Shown piece after piece: positions 1 to 12,500 of a stretch of DNA of 64,000 bases. Both the position numbers and the translations under genes were made by a program. This DNA is from Owenia fusiformis (lineage: Eukaryota; Annelida; Polychaeta; Sabellida; Oweniidae): positions 25,469,564 to 25,533,563 of the forward strand of contig CAIIXF020000007.1 in NCBI GenBank assembly GCA_903813345.2, given 5' to 3'. Each line of letters starts with the position of its first letter. The first letter of the stretch is position 1. The notes beneath the pieces are model-generated. The model saw nothing but the letters and a program-made list of their open reading frames with translations. It did no database searches and was not told where the DNA came from.

Positions 1-542
1 ATATTGAAGGGAGTGTGCAATACCAGGTCAAGTATTGAACTAACGAAATGATAGCAAATAGCAATAATAGCAATGATTAGGGTGTCATAAGTGTTGTACA
101 CCTTCAGGTCAAAACGAAGATTATGGACCACTTTTCCCTAAATATGCCGAAAAGGGCAAAGATAAAAAATAACTGGCTTCCGACCTCAGGGCCTGATGTT
201 GAATGTGGTCCATTTCTTCAATGTTCTTACTATATTTTCCTTTTCGGGGTCAAGGAACAATGCACCGGGGTGATCAAGGTGCGGTATGGTTGCTCACCGT
301 GAGTATTATACATGTAAATAAGGTCATAACTTTTGTATTTAATCTCACATAAATATGTTTTACTTGCCCATATGGTTTAGGAACTTGCCATGTAAACTCA
401 CGCTTATGTTTTCACACAATTTACTCGTAACACACCAGAAATTTTTTAGAGAAGGGCCAGGGCATTTACACAGTGTTAAAATGACTGGATGGATATTGTG
501 CCACTAAAATGGGTGATTGATTATGAGTTCATTATCTAAATA
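1..542. other. non-coding, no gene seen
   Basis: AT-rich sequence with no long reading frame flanked by splice sites. It could be the 3' UTR or flank of a gene lying to the left, but nothing in the sequence proves this. Confidence 0.4.
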
Positions 543-943
543 CACTGTTGCTCAAAAATATGGAATATCTACCAATTTAACATTGATTTCCTTGTTTTCA
601 ATCATTCAATGTACTTTCAAATTTTAGTGCATGGAGATTTTTCAATTATTTTTTCATAAATCCGTCAGGATAAATGAACTGGACACATTTATAATTCACA
701 ATATTTTTTCATTTTCCAAGAATTAATCTGTCAGAATCCATTGAAATCTTGGAGAATATTCTGGTAATAGAGCATATTCTTCAGACTAACAAAGGTTTCT
801 TGGAACATCTTTTGTACCTTGTCATTCTGGAGGAATCATTCTTGCATACTTTCATAAAGTTAAAACTTTTGTTAAATCTTACAATAAAGACGATTTACTG
901 ATTTTTATGAAATGCCCAATATTCCATTTTATGATCAACAGTG
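543..943. mobile_element. MITE with TA duplication, Tc1/mariner type
   Basis: A 401-bp element with imperfect terminal inverted repeats that start CACTGTTG on the left (543) and end CAACAGTG on the right (943). The inverted similarity continues for about 25 bp (an ATGGAATAT block on the left against ATATTCCAT on the right). TA dinucleotides flank it at 541-542 and 944-945, as expected for Tc1/mariner insertion. It has no coding capacity, so it is a non-autonomous copy. Confidence 0.7.
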
Positions 944-2274
944 TATGTATTATCTGATCTGAGACATTTGTTTTTTAATCTTGCCTTATATGGGATGCCC
1001 CAGGGTTGTTTGTGTTAGCATTTAAATATGCATATTTTTAATGATAGAGGACTAGAAACCAGCCTAATTTATTTTATTTTCCAAATTGCAAAAATATATA
1101 GGTAAAAAAATTGACAGGGAAACATACATTACAAGGTCATTTCTTGTAACAATGGTATGGACTACTCAGTGTTGTTTGTAAATATTTGAGGGGATAGGTG
1201 ATGGTTGAACTTGTTTATTATTTATTTTCATAAATGAGAGGAAGAGGGTTATCTGTTATTTAATATTACAACAAAGAGAACTTTTGTATTTTCTGTATTT
1301 ACTGTTATCATTCCACTTTTCTATCGTATTTTAATGAGATTTTTATTAATATACTATGTAGGTCTTAGGGGATGCTGTCCAACTATCAGCAGTCATTGAG
1401 ATATATAGTTAATTTCATTATGATTAATGCCCCCTCCCTCCCGTCTTCTAACAAAATTTGAAAATGTTGAACTGTCTTTCACTTGAACATCAAAAAATCA
1501 ACACTCTCCATTAGCAATATAATCTTTTACCCCCTCCCCTTAACAAAATAAACATTGTAATTCAACAATTGCTGGTAATTGGACATCATCCCCAAATCTT
1601 CCATTCAACATTTTTTTTGAAATATAAAAATGTTGCATTAAAAAATTCTGCTTTGTGCTTTTATTGCAGGATTTCATTCATTGTTCTGCGTGACCAAAAT
1701 GTCAAATCACAATTACAGGCACAATTAACATTATGTCTTGCATATTTATAGAGAAATATAAAAGGGAAGAGGGATCCATGTTTGAATATGGTTTTACGAT
1801 AAAATGTTTCAAGAAAACTTGAGGAATAGATGTTTAAAACCTGAATGAATTCTTATTAATTCCAAAACATTATTTTTCTGATAAACTGCATGTATTATAT
1901 TATCAATGTAAAACTTTAGTTGCATCATTTAATCCAATTTGTGCACCAAATATTTTGATAATAAATCAATTTGAAAATGTTTATAGTTGAAAAAAGTGTT
2001 TTTTTTCTGAGGATTTATTTTTGGGAATTTATGGTATTATATATATACCTGTATGTAGATCTGAAGCTGTTGCAAATATATATTTATATTTTTTGTTTGT
2101 TAACTTTTTCTTGAATACTATTGTAAAATAGACATAATAGGTGCATATTTTTTATTAAAATACAGTATTTTTTGATGAAAACATCATCAGAAATTTTGTT
2201 AATAAAAGTAAAATGAATGCAAAGAATTTTGTTTGTTTTTTTGGTGTAAAACCTAGTACTATATTGTCAAATCA
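944..2274. other. AT-rich non-coding stretch
   Basis: No exon-like reading frame. T-rich tracts and AATAAA-like hexamers occur (near 1550, 1960 and 2200), so a 3' UTR of an upstream plus-strand gene is possible. I see no repeat or element boundary. Confidence 0.3.
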
Positions 2275-2470
2275 ATCAGGCCTGGGCCAGAATTTGCCAA
2301 GGGGGGTTCACTTTTTGAAAAATTCCAGGGGGGTTCACTTGTGACAATTTTGGTCCAAAAATGGCCAAAATCACTTAAAAAGTTCTCAGAATGGTGAAAA
2401 AGTGCATGATTTTGAAAGATTTTTTGGCAAGGGGGTTCGAACTCCACCTGGCTAACAGGCCTGCCAATAA
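2275..2470. repeat. dispersed repeat R1 (GGGGGTTCAC family)
   Basis: This block (GGGGGGTTCAC, GACAATTTTGG, AATCACTT, GTGAAAAAGTGCATGATTTT) returns in similar form at 51050-51215 and partly at 32785-32925, 30000-30140 and 48840-48960. It is therefore a dispersed repeat. The 80-residue minus-strand frame inside it is a by-product of the repeat and not a gene. Confidence 0.65.
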
Positions 2471-3384
2471 TACAATTGATAGGCACATACTTGTATAACA
2501 TTCAACAGTAAGATAAGTTTGGCAAGTCAGTTTTTATGATACAGTATTTCAAAATGACAATGGTAATATACCAATAATAAAATCAGTTCATTTTCAAATA
2601 TAATTCAATGATTTTGCAAATTCACACATTTACCTGAGAAATATCTCCCAAAACATAATTGACCGTGAAAGTACATATTTACTCGTATAACATTATTGCC
2701 TGTCAATAATTCCAGGGATATCATCATGTCATGTCAAGAGTATAATAGAATAACAGGAAGAAACGTTTTGAGAAATATAATGCAGGTCACAGGGTGTCTG
2801 AAAAGAATACACCATTTATATTCAAGCTGTCTTAATATTTCCATCATTGCTTGCATATAGTATACCATGAGATAGATAATTCAAATTCCAATGAAATAAC
2901 ATGTATATCCCCCAGTCTGCACAGTAAGCACCAAAGAATGCAAATATATACAAATCTAATAATGTCATGTTGCACATATCACAGTAATCCATGGGTTAAG
3001 ACGAGGCATATAGATCATGTTTGTCTCCCTGATAGTATACATTTGTTAAAATATTCTTGCACATTGTATATAGAGAGCTAGAGGTCAGCTAGATCATTTA
3101 AAAATTATCCTAGTGGTAGGGGCAAATATATGTCCATCTTGCCCCAGGTTCCCCTTACTTTGTAACAAAGAAAGCACGGGGTAAATTGCAATCACATAAG
3201 AAAATTTACAGATATATTTTTCAAATATTGATTAAAGGAATATTTCGGGCATTTTTTAGTCAAAACTGATAAATGTAAATTAGCACCAAAATCCTGAGGA
3301 AAACCGTACTGTATTTCTCAGATCCCCAAATTCTCTAGATCTGTCACTAAGAAAGCACTGAAGTGATTGCATTTAAAAAGTATA
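2471..3384. other. 3' flank / probable 3' UTR side of CAPN7
   Basis: Non-coding sequence downstream of the CAPN7 stop codon on the minus strand. No second gene is visible. I could not place a convincing polyadenylation signal. Confidence 0.4.
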
Positions 3385-3560
3385 GACTAGTCTACCCCAG
3401 TCTCATTAGCTGCAGTCTATACTGCACTGCAGTCTATCATATTGCAGTCTCGCATACTACAGTTTAGCCCTAGTGTAGTCTCATTTACCGCAGTCTATCC
3501 TATACTGAAGTATATCACACTGCAGTCTATCAATACAGTTTAGCCTTACTGTAGTCTGGT
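3385..3560 (-). repeat. degenerate short tandem repeat at CAPN7 stop codon
   Basis: Read on the minus strand, motifs of the type AGACTACAGTA or ATAGACTGCAGT recur about every 20 bases. The first copy is the last coding triplets plus the stop (AGA CTA CAG TAA, ending at 3546). Later copies drift in sequence. The array thus appears to have grown out of the end of the coding sequence into the 3' UTR. Confidence 0.6.
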
Positions 3561-6500
3561 AAGGCTGATTGGTACATTTGTACTGATATTCAGAATGAAA
3601 GGCCCTTCATTGCCTGGGTAGAAAGTACATGGTCTGATGTTATACACCCCTCCTGGTAGGCTTTCCAATGATAAACACACAAACCCCTTCCTGAAAGCCA
3701 ATGCAAAAAAAATCATAAAATTAACAAAATCTCAAACATAACTTGAATTCTGGTACAAATGATTGCAACTGTTAGCAATGTGTGTAAGTTTAAAATAGAA
3801 CAAATATTTTTGGAATAAAAAAAATTCCATAAAAGAACATTAACATTGATTCTGTACCTGAAATCTCCTGATTGTTTTTTAGTGAAGGCACCCGGTGCAC
3901 TAGGGTTACTACAAGACACTGCTATCACCTCAAAGCCAACACTGTACTGCCTGCAATAAGGGTTCTATATTGTGATCAGTTTGCCGGGGGGGGGGGGGGG
4001 TCTGCTGGGTGGGTGTCCCAATAAATCTTGTTTTATATGTACTGTAAATCCCCTTTGGTGTCTATGTTACATACCATGTGCTAGTTTTCAAAATAACTTT
4101 TTTAACCTGATACATAAACACATACATGTACACATGTAAGTGCACCAAAGAAGAAAATTCACACATGCCTTGTATTTCCCTTAAAAATTTCTCATGATTC
4201 TGGTACTACCCGATTAACTTCAATTTCTTAGCTTGATAACAGTGGGTAAAGCTCTCATAATAGTTCAAGACATTGTCTCATATTTGCATTTTGCAATACA
4301 ATCAATGACGATTTTATGTGTACTATAGATGAAGTAACTTAATGGAAAGAGTACTTACTTTGGGCCTTTCAGCTCAATTAGTATACAGTTAGCTGTACTT
4401 GTGTTGTCTATCTTCACCTGATAGATGGGGTTGTTCTGATAGGTCTCTCTGTAGTTGCCACATCCCCCTGCTGTTTTACCTTTCCACTCCCCACTACACT
4501 GTAATGAGTTTAATACAACAATTTATCGATTTTAAGCGAGTTGATTAATTCATTCCACTTTTTGAATACACAAACTTTTCAGATGAAGAAACATTCATAT
4601 AGCGCATAAATTCTAATGCCAGTCACCCGAGGGCATTGTTGACATCAATATGTACTCTTGGCAATATTTGACACAAATAATATTTTGTGATTTTGAAATC
4701 TTGGTACTATTAATTTTTCCTGAGATTAGTTTTTTATATTTAGATACTATTACTTTTGCTGATTGGGTGATTTCTCAAAATTTGTTTTGCATTCAGTTTT
4801 TACAGTTCTTCATGTGTAAATATATTTTAGAGTACTTACCGTATTCTCTGTAATTAGCGCCCAGGGCGTTTAGAAAATTGAAAATACATTATTTAGACCA
4901 TTCTAATAAGCGCCCATGTATGAAAGAAATCAGAAATCCCGAGGAATTTCATGTATGGCAATTTTTCTTGACAAGAATGCATTTTCTTCAACATATTTTT
5001 ATAATAATATGACAAGTGCTGTTATTGGAGAGAATACGGTAAAGATCGCTTAGACAATATTGACAGTGGTTGAAGACCCGTCTATGTCTAATTTATTTCC
5101 GGCACGCCCACTTTGTCATTATCGCCGATTACCTTCAATATTTCCACTAGAGACTGCTGGATATCGATCTAAAGTTATACATTATTTCTAATTTGATGAG
5201 AGATCATCATAATTCGTGCAAAAGTCGTGTAAAAGTCGAGAAACATTAAAAAGAAACCAGAAAGTTCACGACCTTGACATGCGCAGAACATCTGCGCAGT
5301 AGCTTTTGAAATTTCTGAATGCCGATAAAGAACAATTCCTTCATTCATTATGGACTATTTGGAGACAATATTAGCATGGTATGGTGTGGGAAGCACCCAT
5401 CGATAGATATGTATCGAGAGGATGCATAGAATTACAAAACGCGTCGTGTTTACAGCAGTTTTAGGGTAAGTACTCTATTATCGCCCGCTCCTGGATTTTG
5501 AGAAATATTTTTTTCCTGATATATTCTTCAATTCTTGTTGATTCCTCGATGTTTCTTGGACTTTGTGAAGCGGGGTGGGCGCTTATTAGAGAGTGGGCGG
5601 TAATTACAGAGAATACGGTATATGTATTAAACTCACTGATTTTTCATATTTTGGAATGTAAGGTTCTCCAATCTTGTCCAATGAGAAAGGAGCCGTGGAG
5701 TAAACTCTGAGGGTGTAGTGAATGGTATTGCTCTTCTCATACTGAGAGATGACTAGAGTGTATTGGGACGTCCCGGCAGGCTCCACCATTTGGCACAAGT
5801 AATGGGGACTGTTGATTCTTACGCCATCTTTATATGGCGCTGGCTCATCTGGAGAAAACATAAATTAGACTTTTAAGAAATGTAACATTGCTACCACTAC
5901 AATTCAGGTAGAGCATCAAACCTTGGATTTACAGTTAGTAGAGCATCAGACTTCAGATTTGAAGGTCTTAAATGTGATTCAGGGCAAGTAATTCAGTTTT
6001 TTTCAGTTCAGGCTTGTTACACTGCACTTAGCATACCCAGGAGGGTATCCCGTCTGGTCGCTATGTTCACTATCAATATACTCACAAGGATTGACTATTG
6101 ACTAGACTATCTAAAACCCACAAGCATATAATATTTATTGAATATTCTACCACAGGGCAGGATATACTAAATGTACTCACAAGGGCAGAATATTTACTAA
6201 ATGTACTCACAAGGGCAGAATATTTACTAAATGTAACTCACAAGGGCAGAATATTTCCTAAATGTACTCACAAGGGCAGAATATTTCCTAAATGTACTCA
6301 CAAGTGCAGAATATTTACTAAATGTAACTCACAAGGGTAGAATATTTCCTATAAATGTACTCACAAGGGCAGAATATTTACTAAATGTACTCACAAGGGC
6401 AGAATATTTACTAAATGTAACTCACAAGGGCAGAATATTTCCTAAATGTAACTCACAAGGGCAGAATATTTCCTATAAATGTACTCACAAGGGCAGAATA

Positions 6501-9500
6501 TTTACTAAATGTAACTCACAAGGGTAGAATATTTTCTTGCCAGCAGGTTTATAGACTACAACTGTTATAAACTCCCTGTTGTCAGCAAAGTCATCCTGAA
6601 ATAATACACAATAGTCAAAGATCACACTTAGACTTAGAGGTTCTGAAATGTGCAACAACAGGGGACTCAAATTAAGAAATGATTACCAAAGTTATATGTG
6701 CTGTATATAAAATAGGGCTGATCAACAAATAACGCAAGTAGAGCCCTATCTCATGCAAGTTATATGTGCTGTATATAAAAGGGCTGATCAACAAATAACG
6801 CAAGTAGAGCCCTATCTCATGCAAGTTATATGTGCTGTATATAAAAGGGCTGATCAACAAATAATGCAAGTAGAGCCCTATCTCATGCAAGTTATATGTG
6901 CTGTATATAAAAGGGCTGATCAACAAATAACGCAAGTAGAGCCCTATCTTATGCAAGTTATATGTGCTGTATATAAAAGGGCTGATCAACAAATAACGCA
7001 AGTAGAGCCCTATCTCATGCAAGTTATATGTGCTGTATATAAAAAGGGCTGATCAACAAATAACGCAAGTAGAGCCCTATCTCATGCAAGTTATATGTGC
7101 TGTATATAAAAAGGGCTGATCAACAAATAACGCAAGTAGAGCCCTATCTCATGAAACAGGTGATTGTATGTCAAGTGTTAGGAATCAGAATTGTGTTTCA
7201 GGAAATGAAGGTAGTTAAAAGGTGAACAAAAAGCAAGATGAACTTCAGCCAAAAAATAGTGTAACTGATCTTAGTTTACTGATATTATTCTGCCCAGCAT
7301 CAGCCCTCTTTGATTACACTAATCACAATGCCAGTTAACATAGGTAATGCGAAAGGATAAAATGTACACAGTACTGTATACTTAACCTTGATAGATAAAA
7401 AAAAAATTAGTCCTTAGTGTAAAGGGCCAAGGGTAGTCGAATTTACCTTATCAGTGATATGTCTCGTAAGGAGAATCCAGACCACACAGGGCTGAGGTGC
7501 CCTGACTTCCAACTTATACTGGGGATTGTCTCCTATGGTGTAAGCATCCTTGCGGGGGCCATCTTTAGCAGTCCAAGTGCTACAACATTACAACATAATA
7601 GAATATTTATCATAAAATATAGTAAACCTAATAACAGGAGTGATGAGGATACAAATATGAATATTAGCCTGGGAGAGGGGGAAATTGGATTTCATAGAAT
7701 ACAAAATTCAATTCATTCATTTTTTGAGTGTTATAAAAATGTCATCACATTTAAGAATTATTAGTTTATTACAATAAGGTCAGCTAAAATAATTGATGCA
7801 ACATCTTTGTTTTATCATAATACGTGTATAATGAACATTCAGTACTTTTGTTCATATACACATACAAATGTTACACTGTATGGAAAATGAAAATCTTAGA
7901 CTTAGGCATGGAACCTAAACTAATGATAATGATGAGACAGAATAAACTGTACTTACTGATGCATACAAGTAGTGTGACTGAATATATCTGGATTCCAATT
8001 AAGATATATAACTTCATAGAACTTCATCATTGATTCATAGTCTATCCAGAATACTCCTGGAAACAAAACACAAATACAAGTTTAGTACTGGTATAACTCT
8101 ACATGCAAACTATAGTCCACAAAAACAGCCAGTTTTTATGAGGTACATATCTTGATATTATGAGGCTAATAGCCATCAATTCTAGTCAAGAAGATATGTT
8201 TTTTCTACAATGGTGTACGTACCATTGTCATATTGCTGGGCACTTTTGGGGTCATAATTGCATAGTCTCTGGAGCTCAGGTGTCCAGTGAGTGGTATCAT
8301 GCTCTGAGAAATTACCCTTCCATCTTAGATGACTCCATGGGTTCTTCAACATGAACAGTTTCTGTCCCTACAATAGAAATTGAAGTTTAACAACTCCATT
8401 TCCGGCAAGGTTGTTCATAAGACAAAAGACATCTTGTGGCTCATCTTCCTTCTTATCTTTTGTTCCGATGTTTCAAGGGTTGTTAGTGTGGATAAAAGTC
8501 TTGGGGGATTAATTTAAGGTGGGTGATTTTGGTATTTGGAGCATATTTTGTAAATGTCCATGAAATCGTGACCATATAGCCAGTAAGAGATAGATCAATG
8601 AAACTGGGTAGAATGGAAGAATGCTTAACAAGGTTTAATTTTATAAAAACCCATGCTGAATGATTGAGGAATTAACATACATTTGTTTGTATATTCCCAT
8701 CTTAAGCAATTTCCTATGATGTTGTTTCCCATGCAGATCCAAAACTCACCTTGACCTCTCTGACATCCAGCATAGCATACGCATGAGTGGGAACAAGTCC
8801 AGCGCGATCTGCCTCGACTTCAGTTAAATCTCCAGTCGCTACAGTAACCAGACAATGTCCTTTGTGAAATCTATCTTGTATTTTCTTAAACACTTTCTCA
8901 GCATCAAACTCCTTGGCACTTGATTTGATTCCAATTCTCTCTGGTATCCAGCCTGTCAGTGCATGGAGGTCAATATTCTGCAAGAGAATGTAAGAAAAAT
9001 CAATTTCATTACGTCCCATCTAATATATACTTCATTTAAATTTCAATTAGTAAGATCCAGCGATATTGATGCTGGTTCTTTAACAGAAGAGGCAGAAAAT
9101 GACAATACAACCAAAAACGGCAAAACAACAAACATTTGCTGGAACCCTCGAATGCCCTCAGCTACAGGCCGTGGAAATATTCGATTAAATTCTTATACCT
9201 CTTAACTCCACCAAATATTAATTTGCACTATATTCAGCATGAAAGCATTTATGTACTGTAAAGTATCTCATTACAAACAAGGGACCTACTGTATACTTAC
9301 AGAATTAGATCCAGGAAAGTCATAGCCTCCCATGACCTTGAGATAGGCTTTCTCCAAGAGGGACACCCACAGTTCATTTCTGTTATTAGAGTAGGAACAC
9401 AATAGTTGACCATCAGCACTCATTGGTAGGTAATCATCTATAATAACCTGCAATGATCAATTGATGCAAGGGTTGAGTTAAGGTTCTAAGAGCAGCTGGT

Positions 9501-12500
9501 CAAAATGGCATAATACGGACCAGTTGCTATGTAATTTTCCCATACCTACTGCAAAAATCAACTGGTCTGTTTCAAAAATAATCTGGGAATGACCAGTGGA
9601 CCAGTCCTTAGCTCAAGCTATGAATAGATGACACTACTATGTACATCCTCCGATCGAAGGGCTCCAAGAGACCCAAATATCTGAGGTACAGATTCTGAAC
9701 ACCTGCTTTAGGAGGATGTACTCTGTATTGAACATAATTGAAAAGCACATTTTTGAATGCACTCTTGCACGCCTAACCATCGCGTAAGCAGGCGTCACCG
9801 TACAGCGTCAAAAAATAGCGGAGTACAGTTTTCTGTACGGTAACGCAAATTAACTGCTTTGAAACAAAAACTATGACAAGGGTTTAAAAAAATTAATTTG
9901 ATGAAAACTAATACGATTTCATGTGAAATAAAAACAGCATTCTCTTAGAAATTGTTTTAACTTACTGATTATGATAAACGTTTTACGAGCACTGTTCGGA
10001 TTTTTTCTGAGTGAATCGGCCCACATAATCGACCCAAGTGAAAAAAGGTTGTTTTTTCACATTTCCTTTGGTTATTATTTTCCCTGCCGTCTGAGAGTAT
10101 GGATTATTTTTATGAGAATATGTTTTTGTTGACTACACTTTTTAGAACGGGCGAAGATTCAGCAAACAACCATGCATTATGTATATTTAAAAAAGATCAA
10201 ATTTGTACGGTGACGCACCAGCTGTACGGTGACGCTATGCTTTGATGAACTAAATGAGACTAAGATTGTATGATATGGAAACTCTGGAGTATGATCATTT
10301 GTTCATATATAGTGCATGGGCGCTTAATGGAAGGTTACTGGAAATGTATGATACGGTAAAGATCATGAAACCAAAAACTCTCTTGTTGCTATGTTATTGA
10401 TGTTTTAAAACAAGGGATGTCACAAGTAAATCTCATCTTGCACGTGTGACTTTTTAGGATGAAAGATGCAATATCTTGCATGGGGTAAAGATGGCTGTGT
10501 AGGCTATCTTTGTTAGTCATATGAGAAAAGTCTGGTTTAGTTCAAATGATACCAAAGCATTACGTCAACTTTCAAATAGTTAATTCCATGAAAACTAAAA
10601 ATATCGAAATTAATACTTCCTGTCCGCCATCTTAAATGCGAAGGTGACGGCTGTAACCTTCGCTTGATACTTACCAGTGATAATGTACATGTATATCTGA
10701 CGCTTCTTTACCTCTTGTTCGAACAGTAAGCTTAGAGCACTTCATAAAATCTAAGGAAGCGTCACCGTACAGCTGATGCGTCACCGTATAGTTCTGATCT
10801 TTTTTAAATAAATACACTGAATGATTTTTTGCCGAATATTCATCTGTTCTAAAATGTGTAGATAACAAATACATATTCTCATAAAAATAATCCATACTCT
10901 CAGACGACAGGGAAAATAATAACCAAACGAAAAGTGAAAAAAACAACATTTTTCTCTCGAGTCGATTATGTGGGCCGATCCAGTCAGAAAAAATCTGAGC
11001 AGTGCTCGAAAAACTTTTATCATAATTAGAAAGTTAAAACCATCCCTAAGAGAATGCTGTTTTTATTACACCCGAAATCGTATTTATTTTCATCGAATTA
11101 ATCTTTTTAAAACCCTCATTATAGTTTTTGCTTCAACTCAGTTAATTTTCGTCACCGTACAGAAAACTGTACTACTGTATTTTTTGACGCTGTACGGTGA
11201 CGCCTGCTTACGCGATGGTTAGGCGTGTCTTGCAGAGTTTTAAGCAGAAACACTATTATAACTGCCTTAACCTCTTGACTACCCAGAGTGACGAGATTTC
11301 TTGTCACCTCAGAAATAACATTGAAACCCAGAGTGACGAGATAATCCGTCACAAAATTTTTCACTAAAATTGCTCTTATTTGAACAATTTTTATCCAATT
11401 TGCACAAAAATTGTTTTAAAATGTCTAGAAATGATCTCTGCCGTCTAATTTTACTAAATTGAACATTGTCTGTTGTATATGTATGTAAATGTCAAAAGCT
11501 GGCAAAAAATGAAAAATTATATGGTTTCAACATATTTTAGAACCTAGGATTCAAGAGGTTAATAATAATTTGACCTTGACATTGTATGAGCCCAATGATA
11601 TTGTTAATTGTTATGGATACAAACATACCTTTCTTGGCACACCATTGATGTTAAGCTTGACCATGTATTTGCCACAAGGATTGTATTGGGGCTCCCCTTG
11701 TCTGTTCTGCGGGTAGATAATGCTGGAATAGTAAACACAACTTCCATTAAGTTGGGTCAGTTACTTTTCTTGAAGAGCAGGCAAGCATGGTTGATACCTC
11801 AAGGCCAATAGACTTCCTTGGCATGAATTCTTGTTTATTCAATGAGTTCAAGTATGTGTATAGAAGGGACCAATTTTGGCCCATTGCTTTAAATGGCCAA
11901 GCAGACCTACATGTAAATTATGTGACCAATACCCACAACTAGAATGTTATAAAAATCTCAAGTCTGATCTCAATTGCAATGATAAATCTCATTGATTTTT
12001 TTTTGATTTTTTTTATCTTTTATTTTTTTCTTATTAAATCTCATTGATGATTGATTCAGTCATTTCCAACTTTCAGCCATCTTTCAAATACATGTAGGTA
12101 ATAATTTGAGATAATATGTTACTTATCATTTTTGTTTATCAATTTAACAACTTACCTGGTTATGAGTTTCTTCTTGAATCTCCTCTCATATTGAGCACTA
12201 ATAGCAACAGATGCCACAAAGGAGCAGTCGGAAACAATGGTCTGCAAACATGCCATGGAGTACATGTGTGTTAAAATACAGGACATCATATTATATTTTC
12301 CACAAGCTAAGGGCGATAGAAACAATTTTCAAATAAAGATGGCATGGTGATCGATACTCTTAATCTTTATATCTTTGACTATGAAAGAAGTATACTTTAT
12401 GTCTATGATGATTGACTATTTTAGGATAATGTCCGATGAATTTCGCTAGTGTACCAAGTACAAATATAGATCAAGATCAGAATAGTCTGTTTACAAGTTT

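Noticed and set aside
2259-2501. 80-residue minus-strand protein
   Set aside because: It falls inside dispersed repeat R1, which has no consistent frame in its other copies.
6098-6340. 80-residue repeat frame [10 protein letters not shown]...
   Set aside because: Antisense reading of the CAPN7 exon 16 donor-site minisatellite.
6672-7052. Repeat proteins of about 100-116 residues on both strands
   Set aside because: By-product of the 66-bp intronic repeat; the period is a multiple of three and there is no independent coding evidence.
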